Positions 17,554 to 25,932 of a stretch of DNA of 64,000 bases are shown one piece after another. Location of the stretch: assembly GCF_010725485.1 (NCBI RefSeq), contig NZ_AP022598.1, positions 1,922,001-1,986,000 on the forward strand. Reading direction: 5' to 3'. Made by a program: the position numbers and the translations under genes. Under the pieces are notes generated by a model, which was not told where the DNA came from, made no database searches, and worked only from the letters and a program-made list of their open reading frames with translations. Origin of the DNA: Mycolicibacterium parafortuitum. Its GTDB lineage: Bacteria > Actinomycetota > Actinomycetes > Mycobacteriales > Mycobacteriaceae. Position 1 is the stretch's first letter, and each line of letters starts with the position of its first letter.

Positions 17554-18180
17554 CTACCGGGACCGCTTGCGCGCGGGCGGTTTCCGCTTGGCGGCAGGCT
17601 CGATCGAGTCGAGATAACCCTCGAAGGCCTCGATCAGCTCGGCGTGTGCCATCTCGACACCGACGCCCTTCTCCAGGTTCAGGAACTTCGGCAGGCTCGA
17701 CAGCAGCAGCTGCAGTGCGGGCAGCGACAGGTTGCCCCACGGCCGGGCGTCTTCGCCGAACTTCGCGGTAAGCGCGTCCAACTGGAGTTTGCGCACACTC
17801 TCGGTCACCGCCGCGATCTCGGTGCGGATGGACTTGCGGTGGTTACCCAGCGCCATGAACTCCGTCATCAGGGTTCCGGTGGCCTCGTCCCAGCTGTACT
17901 CCCACAGCGCGCGCAGCGGGTCCTCGACGCGCTTCTCCAGCACCTTGTTCAGGTGGGCCAGGTTGCGCTCGGAGTACCGCCGGATCGCGGCGATGAAGAC
18001 GTCATCAAGGGTGGGGAAGTAGTACTGCACCAGGGAGGGGGTGACGCCGGCCTTGGCGGCCAGGGCGCGGTAGGTCACGCTTGCATAGCCCTCCTCGAGC
18101 ATCATCGTCTCCACGCAGTCGAGCAGCGTGTCCCGGGTCTTGGAGGTTTCAGCGCCGACGCGCCGCGACGAGGTCGCCAT
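17554..18180 (-). CDS. TetR family transcriptional regulator
   Basis: A 208-residue TetR protein. The N-terminal helix-turn-helix is in TYRALAAKAGVTPSLVQYYF, followed by the usual effector-binding helical domain and a basic C-terminal tail (PAAKRKPPARKRSR). It is the only TetR gene in the catabolic island and the best candidate to bind the five shared palindromes, although no copy of that palindrome is visible in its own upstream region. It probably shares a transcript with the VOC gene that ends 33 bases upstream of its ATG. Confidence 0.85.
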   Translation of the reverse strand: MATSSRRVGAETSKTRDTLLDCVETMMLEEGYASVTYRALAAKAGVTPSLVQYYFPTLDDVFIAAIRRYSERNLAHLNKVLEKRVEDPLRALWEYSWDEATGTLMTEFMALGNHRKSIRTEIAAVTESVRKLQLDALTAKFGEDARPWGNLSLPALQLLLSSLPKFLNLEKGVGVEMAHAELIEAFEGYLDSIEPAAKRKPPARKRSR

Positions 18181-18212
18181 GGTCGTATTCTGTCATTCCG
18201 TCGAGCCTCGGC

Positions 18213-18566
18213 TCACCGGTTGAGTGGCTTGTAGAACACCAATCCGTTGCCTTTGTTGTCGAAGACCACCGCACGGCGCTCGTGCGCGTCGTCATAGGGG
18301 CCCTTCACGATGCCCCCGCCGCTGGCCTCGATCGCCTTGGCCGCAGCATCCACATCGGAGGTCTTGATCCCGACCACCACCTGGCCCGGAATCGGATGGT
18401 CCACCGATGTCGCCAGCGCGAGCGTCACCGGCCCGCCGTCGAGGGCGGCGAAGTGGGCTCCGTCGCGGAACTTCAGCGACATCCCCAGCGTCTCGGTGTA
18501 GAAGTCGATCGATTCGTCCAGGTTGTCCGTGGACAGGATGATCATCTTGACTTCGTGGTCGCTCAT
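18213..18566 (-). CDS. VOC family protein
   Basis: A 117-residue single-domain vicinal-oxygen-chelate protein (glyoxalase/bleomycin-resistance fold). It has the typical NLDESIDFYTETLGMSLKFRDG N-terminal module and a terminal FDNKGNGLVFYKPL module. The C-terminal metal ligand position is Val in GLVFYKP, so metal binding is uncertain. ATG 18566 is preceded by a good GAGGAGAT ribosome-binding site; the upstream in-frame start at 18608 is not needed. It reads directly into the TetR gene. Confidence 0.8.
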   Translation of the reverse strand: MSDHEVKMIILSTDNLDESIDFYTETLGMSLKFRDGAHFAALDGGPVTLALATSVDHPIPGQVVVGIKTSDVDAAAKAIEASGGGIVKGPYDDAHERRAVVFDNKGNGLVFYKPLNR

Positions 18567-18653
18567 GCGGGATCTCCTCGATGTCGAGCGTGCTTGTAGG
18601 CGGCTCATAGAATGTCACGTGAGTTCTTCTTGTATCTAGGGACTTTCGTCTCT

Positions 18654-20078
18654 TTACCCCGTCACCACCCGCAACGTGTCCAGCGTCGGATCGGCGGCGT
18701 AGGCGATACGGATACCCGCCGACCGGGCGCTGTGCAGCGCCTCGAGGACGGCGGCGGTGACCTGTTCGCCCGGGGAGAGCACCGGGATCCCCGGGGGATA
18801 CGGCGCGACGAGCTCCGCGCTGACCCGGCCGATTGCGTCGCGCAGCGGGACCGTCTCGCGGGGTGCGAAAAACGCGGTCCGCGGCGCCATCTCGGTGACC
18901 GGGGTGACCGCGTAGGCCGCCCCGGTGACCACCGGGCGTGGCGACCCGCGGTGCCGCGCGATCGAGGTGACGAGCGTATCGACCAGCTGCGTCAGCGACT
19001 CCGCTGTATCCGCCAACGACACCTGCGCGACGATCGTGTCCCGCTCGGCGGCCTCCACCGGCAGACCCGCGGCCAACAGATCATGTTCGACGGCGATGCC
19101 GTCGGCGCCGGTGCCCGGCAGCACCAGCGTCAGCTTCAGTGGATCGACACCGGGACCGTCGAGAACCATCAGCCCGTCGACGTCGGACAACCTCTCCCGG
19201 GCCCCTCGCACCGCCGAGATCGCTTCGCCCAGCAGCGTTTCCCCGTCGCGTTCCAACAGCGCCCGGGCCGCGTCGATACTTGCCAGGATCGCACCCGCCG
19301 GGCTGGTCGTGTGCGTCGCGTCCACGCCCGCGTCCAGCCGCGCCGGATCAATTCGCTCACCGATGGCGAGCACCATCGCCGCCTGACTCCACGCGGGCAG
19401 GGTCTTGTGCGCACTGACGACCATCGCGTCGGCACCGAGTTGCAGAGCATGCCGGGGCAGTTCGGGATGGAATCCGAAGTGGGCGGCCCACGCCGCATCG
19501 ACGACCAGCGGGACCCCGTGGGTGTGTGCGGTGTCCGCGAGCGCGGCGACGTCACCGACGGTCCCGACGTACGACGGGTCGCCGACGAGCACGGCCGTCG
19601 CCTCCGGGTGGGCACGCAACACGGCGTCGACGGACGCCGCGGCCACCCCCAGCGGGAGACCGGTCGCCGGGTCGATCTCGGGGTGCACCCACAGCGGCGT
19701 CAGCCCGGCCAGCACCAGTCCGAGCAGCATCGACCTGTGCAGGGTGCGACTGACCACCACCGAACCGCCGGAGGCGGAACCGAGCGTCAACGCCAGCGCC
19801 TGGTTCGCGTGCGTCGCGCCGCCGACGGAGAAGCGGCACACGTCGGCACCCCACAACCGTGCCGCACGCGCCTCGGCGTCGGCCAGCACGCCGGCGGTGA
19901 GCTTCATCGTGTCGAGTCCGGCGTAGAGCGGAACATCGCCGGCCACCACGTCACCGACCAGATCGTGGCGCTGTTTGTGGCCGGGGATCGTGAACGGTGT
20001 CGACGGGTTCTCGTGGAACCGCAGCCACGCGTCGAGCAGCGGCGCCTCGGCGCGCAGGCCACGGGGATCGGTGGGCAC
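18654..20078 (-). CDS. Orn/Lys/Arg decarboxylase-like PLP enzyme
   Basis: A 474-residue fold-type I PLP protein of the short Orn/Lys/Arg decarboxylase group (similar in size to Bacillus SpeA/YaaO). The PLP lysine is in SAHKTLPAWSQ, the cofactor-contacting segment is VVDAAWAAHFGF, and the N-terminal PFTIPGHKQ is conserved in the family. It would make a polyamine or diamine from a basic amino acid; the exact substrate is uncertain. GTG 20078 is the start. It is divergent from the second LigC gene. Confidence 0.8.
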   Translation of the reverse strand: MPTDPRGLRAEAPLLDAWLRFHENPSTPFTIPGHKQRHDLVGDVVAGDVPLYAGLDTMKLTAGVLADAEARAARLWGADVCRFSVGGATHANQALALTLGSASGGSVVVSRTLHRSMLLGLVLAGLTPLWVHPEIDPATGLPLGVAAASVDAVLRAHPEATAVLVGDPSYVGTVGDVAALADTAHTHGVPLVVDAAWAAHFGFHPELPRHALQLGADAMVVSAHKTLPAWSQAAMVLAIGERIDPARLDAGVDATHTTSPAGAILASIDAARALLERDGETLLGEAISAVRGARERLSDVDGLMVLDGPGVDPLKLTLVLPGTGADGIAVEHDLLAAGLPVEAAERDTIVAQVSLADTAESLTQLVDTLVTSIARHRGSPRPVVTGAAYAVTPVTEMAPRTAFFAPRETVPLRDAIGRVSAELVAPYPPGIPVLSPGEQVTAAVLEALHSARSAGIRIAYAADPTLDTLRVVTG

Positions 20079-20124
20079 GCGGCCACGTTAGTGCCGATGA
20101 CATTGTCCGGGTACCCGGGTCTAC

Positions 20125-21186
20125 GTGAGTATGGATGCTATGGGTCTGCCCGTGTCACCCCCGCTGGAGCCTATGCTGGCCAAGGCGCAGGCCAAGGTAC
20201 CCGACGAGCCCGGCGTGTGGTCCTACGAACCGAAATGGGACGGCTTCCGCGCGCTGGTGTTCCGGGACGACGATGACGTCGTGCTGCTGTCGCGCAGCGG
20301 GAAGGACCTGGCCCGCTACTTCCCCGAGGTGCTCGACGCGGTGCGCGACGAACTCGCCCGGCGCTGCGTCCTCGACGGAGAGATCGTCGTGCCCCGCGAG
20401 ATCGGTTCGCGCACCCGGCTGGACTGGGAATCGCTGAGCCAGCGCATCCATCCCGCCGAGTCCCGTGTCCGGATGCTGGCCGAACAGACACCCGCGCATT
20501 TCATCGGTTTCGACGCGCTGGCCCTCGGGGACAGGTCGCTGATGAAGGAGGCGTTCCGCACCCGCCGTGGGGCGCTGATCGACGCGGTCCACGGCAAGAC
20601 GTGGTGCCACGTCACCAGCACCACCGAAGACCCCGCGCTCGGTACGCAATGGCTCGACGAGTTCGAAGGCGCGGGTCTGGACGGGATCATCGCCAAACGA
20701 CTCGACGGGCCCTACCTGCCCGGTAAACGGGAGATGGTCAAGGTCAAACACCACCGCGACGCCGACTGCGTGGCCATCGGTTACCGGATCCACAAGAGCG
20801 GTGAGGGTATCGGATCGATCCTGCTCGGTCTCTACCGCGACGACGGGGAGCTCCAGATGGTCGGCGGGGCAGCGTCGTTCACCGCCAAGGCCCGGCTGAC
20901 ACTGCTGGCCGACCTCGAACCGCTGCGCATCGGAGACGATATGCGCGACGGCGAACCGAGCCGCTGGAACTCCGCCGCCGACAAACGCTGGATCCCGGTG
21001 CGCCCGGAAAAGGTGTGCGAGGTGGCCTATGACCAGATGGAGGGCAACACCGCCGACGGCAGAAGGTTCCGCCACGCGGTGAAGTTCCTGCGCTGGCGTC
21101 CCGACCGCGATCCGGCCAGCTGCACCTTCGACCAGCTCGACGTGCCGCTGAACTACGACCTCAACGATGTTCTGGAGAGCTCCTGA
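20125..21186 (+). CDS. ligC: ATP-dependent DNA ligase LigC (second copy, with PrimPolC)
   Basis: A 353-residue ligase closely similar in layout to the copy at 3149. Motif I is YEPKWDGFRAL, motif IV EGAGLDGIIAKRL, and the OB domain ends in RWRPDRDPASC. It is encoded in a TGATG overlap with the primase-polymerase, matching the LigC-PrimPolC pair Rv3731-Rv3730c, which has been linked to base-excision-type gap repair. This is therefore the LigC1 equivalent. GTG 20125 or ATG 20131 could be the start. Confidence 0.9.
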   Translation: MSMDAMGLPVSPPLEPMLAKAQAKVPDEPGVWSYEPKWDGFRALVFRDDDDVVLLSRSGKDLARYFPEVLDAVRDELARRCVLDGEIVVPREIGSRTRLDWESLSQRIHPAESRVRMLAEQTPAHFIGFDALALGDRSLMKEAFRTRRGALIDAVHGKTWCHVTSTTEDPALGTQWLDEFEGAGLDGIIAKRLDGPYLPGKREMVKVKHHRDADCVAIGYRIHKSGEGIGSILLGLYRDDGELQMVGGAASFTAKARLTLLADLEPLRIGDDMRDGEPSRWNSAADKRWIPVRPEKVCEVAYDQMEGNTADGRRFRHAVKFLRWRPDRDPASCTFDQLDVPLNYDLNDVLESS

Positions 21187-22235
21187 TGCCAAGCCCCGCA
21201 ACCGAAATCGACGTCGACGGAGTGATGGTCCGGCTGACCAACCCGGACAAGCCCTACTTCCCGAAGCTCGGCAAGGACGGCACCAAGGGCAAGCTCGTCG
21301 ACTACTACCTGTCGGTGGCCGACCGGATGGTGACACTGCTACGGGACCGGCCCGTGCACCTGCAGCGGTTCCCCGACGGCATCGACGGCGAGGAGATCTA
21401 CCAGAAGCGGGTGCCGCAGAAGCACCCCGGCTACCTCGAAACCTGCACCGTCACCTTCCCGTCCGGGCGCACCGCCGACGCGCTGAAGATCACCCACCCG
21501 TCGGCGATCGCGTGGGCAGCCCAGATGGGCACCGTGACGCTGCATCCATGGCAGGTGCGCTGCCCCGACACCGAGCACCCCGACGAACTGCGCATCGACC
21601 TCGACCCGCAGCCCGGCACCGGCTTCACCGAGGCGGCGGGCGTCGCGGTCGACGTGCTCAAGCCGCTGCTCGACGAACTCGGCCTGGTCGGCTACCCGAA
21701 GACCTCCGGCGGCCGCGGCGTGCACGTGTTCCTGCGGATCGCGACCGACTGGGACTTCGTCGAGGTGCGCCGCGCGGGCATCGCGCTGGCCCGCGAAGTG
21801 GAACGCCGCGCCCCGGATGCGGTCACCACGTCCTGGTGGAAGGAGGAACGTGGGAAACGGCTGTTCATCGACTACAACCAGAACGCACGCGACCGCACGT
21901 TCGCGTCGCCGTACTCGGCGCGCAAGACCCCGATCGCGACCGTGTCGACACCGCTGACCTGGGACGAACTGCGCGACGCGGACCCCGACGACTACACCAT
22001 CCTGACCGTGCCGGACTTTGTCGCCGGCCGCCCGGACCCGTGGGCGGGCATCGACGAGAAAGCCCAGTCGATCGAGAAACTGCTGGACATGGCCAAGGCT
22101 GACGAGGAACGCGGCGAGGGTGACCTGCCGTATCCGCCGAGTTATCCCAAGATGCCGGGCGAACCGCCGCGGGTGCAGCCGAGTAAGAAGGTCGCCGCGC
22201 ACTGGGATCAGGACGGCAATCGCATCGCCGACTGA
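21186..22235 (+). CDS. Primase-polymerase PrimPolC (LigD polymerase-domain type)
   Basis: A 349-residue archaeo-eukaryotic primase-superfamily polymerase, homologous to the polymerase domain of LigD. The catalytic acidic pair is in LRIDLDPQPG (about residue 140), and TSGGRGVHVFLRI carries the conserved His. It fills short gaps, preferring ribonucleotides in characterised mycobacterial homologues, and works with LigC. Its ATG overlaps the ligase stop by one base. The C-terminus is charged and Pro-rich. Confidence 0.9.
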   Translation: MPSPATEIDVDGVMVRLTNPDKPYFPKLGKDGTKGKLVDYYLSVADRMVTLLRDRPVHLQRFPDGIDGEEIYQKRVPQKHPGYLETCTVTFPSGRTADALKITHPSAIAWAAQMGTVTLHPWQVRCPDTEHPDELRIDLDPQPGTGFTEAAGVAVDVLKPLLDELGLVGYPKTSGGRGVHVFLRIATDWDFVEVRRAGIALAREVERRAPDAVTTSWWKEERGKRLFIDYNQNARDRTFASPYSARKTPIATVSTPLTWDELRDADPDDYTILTVPDFVAGRPDPWAGIDEKAQSIEKLLDMAKADEERGEGDLPYPPSYPKMPGEPPRVQPSKKVAAHWDQDGNRIAD

Positions 22236-22258
22236 CAACGCCCGTTACCCTGCTGTGC

Positions 22259-22801
22259 ATGTCGTTGCCGATCAACACCCTGCGCAAGCTGCTCGCGGCC
22301 CTGGCGATCGTCGGGATGCTGGCCAGCGGTATCGGCATCGCGGGATTCATGATCTTCGGCAACCGCGACCTGCAGGAGTCGGCAGCCCCCCGGTACACCC
22401 CGCCGGCGCCGCCTCCGCCGTCGGTGCCGACGCCCAAAGAGTTCATGATCGGGGTCGGGGTCACCGCGCAGAACTGCGACCCGGCCGGGGCCTGCCTGTA
22501 CACCTACACCATCGATCCGAAATATGTTGGGCTGCACCCGTTCCCGGAGACGCCGTTCACCGTCGAATACGAGGTGCTCGGCGGGCACGCACCCCAGCCG
22601 GGCAAGTTCACCGTCAGTGGTGACCAGGCGGAGATCCTCAAGGACGTGACCGTCGAGGGCCCGCCCGGGGCGACGTTGTCGGCCAACGTCGTGCGCGTCT
22701 TCGAGGCGCCCCCGCCCGAACCACCGGCCGAACCGCCACCGCCGCCTCCCGCCGGTGAACCCGTGCCCGCGCCCGGACCCGATTCGGCGCCCGCGCCGTG
22801 A
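22259..22801 (+). CDS. Membrane-anchored proline-rich protein, unknown function
   Basis: A 180-residue protein. One N-terminal hydrophobic helix (LLAALAIVGMLASGIGIAGF) should anchor it with the rest outside the cell. A Pro-rich linker precedes a small beta-type domain with two Cys residues (NCDPAGAC). The C-terminal 30 residues are almost wholly Pro/Glu/Ala. No known family was recognised. It begins 23 bases after the PrimPolC stop, and its own stop overlaps the thioesterase start, so it may be part of the same transcript. Confidence 0.7.
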   Translation: MSLPINTLRKLLAALAIVGMLASGIGIAGFMIFGNRDLQESAAPRYTPPAPPPPSVPTPKEFMIGVGVTAQNCDPAGACLYTYTIDPKYVGLHPFPETPFTVEYEVLGGHAPQPGKFTVSGDQAEILKDVTVEGPPGATLSANVVRVFEAPPPEPPAEPPPPPPAGEPVPAPGPDSAPAP

Positions 22802-23553
22802 CGACGACTCAGCCGCCGCGCAGCCGCTGGCTCCGCAACTTCCACCCCGCACCGAACGCCCGGATCCGGTTGATCTGTTTCCCGCACGCGGGGGGATCGG
22901 CCAGCTACTACTTCCCGATGTCGGCCGCGCTCGCCCCCGAGTTCAACGTCTACGGCGTGCAGTACCCCGGCCGGCAGGACCGGCACAGCGAGCCGTTCGT
23001 CGAGACCATCGACGACCTCGCCGACCAGGTGTTCACCGCGCTCACCGCGCTCCCTGAGCAGCCCACCGCGTTCTTCGGGCACAGCATGGGCGCGGTGCTC
23101 GCGTTCGAGGTGACCCGCCGCTACGAATCGCTGTCCGGCCGTCGCCCGGTGGTCGTCTTCGCGTCGGGCTCGCGCGCACCGAGCCGCTACGGCGACGAAT
23201 GGGAACGCAAGAGCGACAGCGACCTGATCGACGTGATGCGGGACCTGGGCGGCACCGATCCGCGGGTACTCAACGACCCCGACCTGTTGTCGACGTTCCT
23301 GCCCGCGTTCCGCAACGACTACCGCGCCCTGCAGGCGTATCACCGCGGCACCGACGTCGCCGTGCACGCGCCGGTCGTGGTGATGAGCGCCACCGACGAC
23401 CCGAAGACCAGCGAGGACGACGCCAGGGCGTGGTTACAACACACCTCCGGCGGCGGCCAGGTGCATCTGTTCACCGGCGGGCACTTCTACCTGGAGAAGC
23501 AGCCGCAGAAGGTCATCGAGGTGGTCACCCAGACGCTGCGCGACGTCGGCTAG
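22798..23553 (+). CDS. Type II thioesterase (alpha/beta hydrolase, TesA/GrsT type)
   Basis: A 251-residue alpha/beta-hydrolase with the thioesterase II pattern: the ICFPHAGGSASYYFP oxyanion region, nucleophile Ser in GHSMGA, Asp in SATDDPKTS and His in GGHFYLEKQ. Such enzymes release stalled acyl chains from polyketide or peptide synthases. No PKS or NRPS gene is visible in the window, so its partner must be elsewhere. GTG 22798 overlaps the preceding stop (GTGA). It differs from housekeeping TesA in lacking that local context. Confidence 0.85.
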   Translation: MTTTQPPRSRWLRNFHPAPNARIRLICFPHAGGSASYYFPMSAALAPEFNVYGVQYPGRQDRHSEPFVETIDDLADQVFTALTALPEQPTAFFGHSMGAVLAFEVTRRYESLSGRRPVVVFASGSRAPSRYGDEWERKSDSDLIDVMRDLGGTDPRVLNDPDLLSTFLPAFRNDYRALQAYHRGTDVAVHAPVVVMSATDDPKTSEDDARAWLQHTSGGGQVHLFTGGHFYLEKQPQKVIEVVTQTLRDVG

Positions 23554-23745
23554 ACCTCCAGGAACTCCCGGACCCGGTCCAGCCCGGTCGTCTCGATATC
23601 GTTGCGGCACACGGTTTCCCACGCCTGGCGGTCCATCGAGAACGACAGCATCGTGTCGAGCCGGTCGCGGCGCGGCTCCTGGCCGGAGCCGTCCTGTCGA
23701 TACGGCAGTGACTGCGTGACGCGCAGCGATGCGGCGTTGTTTTCG
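23550..23745 (-). other. Possible small ORF or gene remnant
   Basis: The gap between the thioesterase and the DapB-like gene holds a reverse-strand frame ending at 23550. Its last 33 codons from ATG 23651 read MLSFSMDRQAWE...TGLDRVREFLEV. The codon pattern looks like coding sequence, and the frame stays open upstream into the neighbouring gene without a start. It may be the C-terminal tail of a decayed gene. No family was recognised. Confidence 0.3.
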
Positions 23746-24816
23746 CTACCGGCCCGCGACGACGCCCCGCGGCTGCGGCAGCGGCAGGTCGTTGTACGTC
23801 GCGATACCCGGCGCCGCGGCCACCACCGCCGGGATCGCGTGGATCGGCGGCATCGCGGTCATGATGTGCCCGAGCACGAAGAAGTCCTCGAGCGTCTTGG
23901 CGTTCTCGATCATGTCCTGCGGCGGCAGGAAGCCGACCTGCATGTTGACCGTCGGGCGGCCGTCGATGGTGATCTTCCATCCGTCCCCGTCGAGTTGCCA
24001 GTCCGGTTCCAGGGTCTGGCCCTTCTTCCACCGCACGTTGATGTCGATCACGGTCCTGCCGTCGACGATTCCCTGCCAGCTCGCGTACACCCCGGCGACG
24101 TGACCGGCCGGGATCGTCCACGACGCCATCGCCAGATCCTCTGTGGTCTGGGCGTATTCGGACACACACGTGATCTCGTCGAGCTCGATGCCCAGCGAGT
24201 CGGCGACCAACCGCACGGCTTCGGCGAACACCGCCGTGCCCTGCGACGCCATCGGCGCCAGGTCGGGATCGTCGATCGCGGTGCCGAATCCGACCGGGCG
24301 CTCGGTGTCGGGGGAGTCGTAGAGCGTGGTGTCGGCGGACTCGGCGATGGTGATCTTGTCGATGCGGTCGCAGGCGGTGCCGGCCACGATGGCCAACAAC
24401 TCGGCGAAGCCGGGACTGACTCCGGAGCCGAACAGCGTCGAGCCGCCCCGCTGACATGCCTGTGCCAGCTTGTCGCGCCCGTCGCCGAGGTTGTGTCCGG
24501 TGATGAACGACGCCGAGGCCACCACGTTGACCCCGGCCTCCAGGATGCGCACCAGCTCGTCGACGTCGATCCACATCGGGTTGTAGACCACGACGTCGGG
24601 TTTGAGCGACAACAGCGCATCGATGTCGGCGGTGGCGGTCACCCCGAGCGGTTCGATGCCGACGAGCTCGCCGACGTCGCGGCCGGCCTTGTCCTCTGAC
24701 CATGCGTAGCAGCCGACCAGTTCCAGGAGTGGATTGGCGGCTATCGCCGCCACCGAAGACTTACCGACATTTCCTGTCGTCCACTGGACGACCCGATATG
24801 ACGCATTGTTGGGCAC
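23746..24816 (-). CDS. DapB-fold NAD(P)-binding protein (amine dehydrogenase-like)
   Basis: A 356-residue protein with an N-terminal Rossmann motif VQWTTGNVGKSSVAAI, like dihydrodipicolinate reductase, and a longer C-terminal domain than DapB. Relatives in mycobacteria are annotated as dihydrodipicolinate reductase-like or NAD(P)H-dependent amine dehydrogenase family (2,4-diaminopentanoate dehydrogenase type). The NPMWIDVDELVRILEAGVNVV segment matches the second half of the nucleotide-binding domain. The true lysine-pathway DapB is normally smaller (about 245 residues), so this is not expected to be it. Confidence 0.75.
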   Translation of the reverse strand: MPNNASYRVVQWTTGNVGKSSVAAIAANPLLELVGCYAWSEDKAGRDVGELVGIEPLGVTATADIDALLSLKPDVVVYNPMWIDVDELVRILEAGVNVVASASFITGHNLGDGRDKLAQACQRGGSTLFGSGVSPGFAELLAIVAGTACDRIDKITIAESADTTLYDSPDTERPVGFGTAIDDPDLAPMASQGTAVFAEAVRLVADSLGIELDEITCVSEYAQTTEDLAMASWTIPAGHVAGVYASWQGIVDGRTVIDINVRWKKGQTLEPDWQLDGDGWKITIDGRPTVNMQVGFLPPQDMIENAKTLEDFFVLGHIMTAMPPIHAIPAVVAAAPGIATYNDLPLPQPRGVVAGR

Positions 24817-24866
24817 TCGCTCAGCATAGGGTCGACGGCTAGCCCGGTTAACGGCTTTGCCGGAAA

Positions 24867-25886
24867 TCAGACGCCGGGCGTCAACAACACCGTGCCGGTG
24901 CGTTGTTGGCCGGCCCGGTCGATCCAGGCGAGCTCGAGCGTCTCGCCGGGGTAGTGCCGGTCGAGCACCAGGGTCAGCGTGGTGGTCGAGTCCAGCGGTG
25001 TGCCGTCGACGGAGGTCAGGATGTCCCCCGGCTGCAGCCCGGCCTGCTCGGCCGGTCCTCCGATCATCACGTCCCGGATCAGCACCCCGGGCCCGCCCCG
25101 CGGTGTGGTCTGGACACCGACCCCGAGCAGGGTGGGCGGACCGATGTGGACCGAGTCGGACCGGACCCCGGCGCGGATCTGGTCGACGACGCCCATCGCG
25201 TCGTTGATCGGGATCGCGAATCCTTTACCGCCAGGGCCCATCCGGAAGTTCACCGACGCGGCCGTGGTGATCCCGACGACCCTGCCCGACGAGTCGACAA
25301 CCGGTCCGCCGGAATCCCCGGCGCGCACCGGGGCCGCGAACTCGAACAGCCCGGTCAGTTCGTCGGCCGATCCGGTCAGGGTGTCCTCGGCCTTCACCGT
25401 GCGGCCGAACCCGGTCAGGGTGCCGACCTCCTGGGTCAGCGGTGCGTTGGACCCCATCGCGTTGCCGAGCGCGACGACGGGCTCACCGGGGGCCAGCAGG
25501 TTCGCATCGCCGATCGGGGCCGTGGGCAGACCGCCGGCACCCAGTAACTGGAGGACCGCGACGTCGCGCCTGCGGTCGTAGCCGACGAGCTGGGCGGGAT
25601 ACGGACGCCCGTTGACGGTGCCCACGATGCGGTCGGCGCCCTGCACGACGTGGAAGTTCGTCAGGACCTGCCCGCTCTGATCGATCACCACACCGGTGCC
25701 GAGACCGACGACGCCCTGATAGTCGACCGTGGTGTCGATACGTACGACGGCGGGTTCGACCTGTGCGGCGGCCGCGACGGGATCACCGGGAGCGGCCGCG
25801 GCCGGGGCGGCGGGGGAGACCAGCGCGAGGATTGCGATCAGCGCAATCAGCAGCGCGCGGTGGCGGCGAAGGAGGCCCATAACCAT
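24867..25886 (-). CDS. Secreted trypsin-PDZ serine protease, PepA-like
   Basis: A 339-residue S1C protease resembling M. tuberculosis PepA (Rv0125). A Sec signal peptide (LLIALIAILALVSPAAPAAAA) is followed by a trypsin fold with His in LTNFHVV, Asp in RRDVAVLQL and Ser in RAGDSGGPVV, then a PDZ domain (GLQPGDILTSVDG). There is no lipobox, unlike the protease at 4266. ATG 25886 or 25880 fits the signal peptide; the longer upstream frame overlapping the LucA gene is rejected. Confidence 0.85.
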   Translation of the reverse strand: MVMGLLRRHRALLIALIAILALVSPAAPAAAAPGDPVAAAAQVEPAVVRIDTTVDYQGVVGLGTGVVIDQSGQVLTNFHVVQGADRIVGTVNGRPYPAQLVGYDRRRDVAVLQLLGAGGLPTAPIGDANLLAPGEPVVALGNAMGSNAPLTQEVGTLTGFGRTVKAEDTLTGSADELTGLFEFAAPVRAGDSGGPVVDSSGRVVGITTAASVNFRMGPGGKGFAIPINDAMGVVDQIRAGVRSDSVHIGPPTLLGVGVQTTPRGGPGVLIRDVMIGGPAEQAGLQPGDILTSVDGTPLDSTTTLTLVLDRHYPGETLELAWIDRAGQQRTGTVLLTPGV

Positions 25887-25932
25887 CAATACTGGCTGCG
25901 ACGTCGGCGGCTGTCGACGTGGGGCCGTCGCG

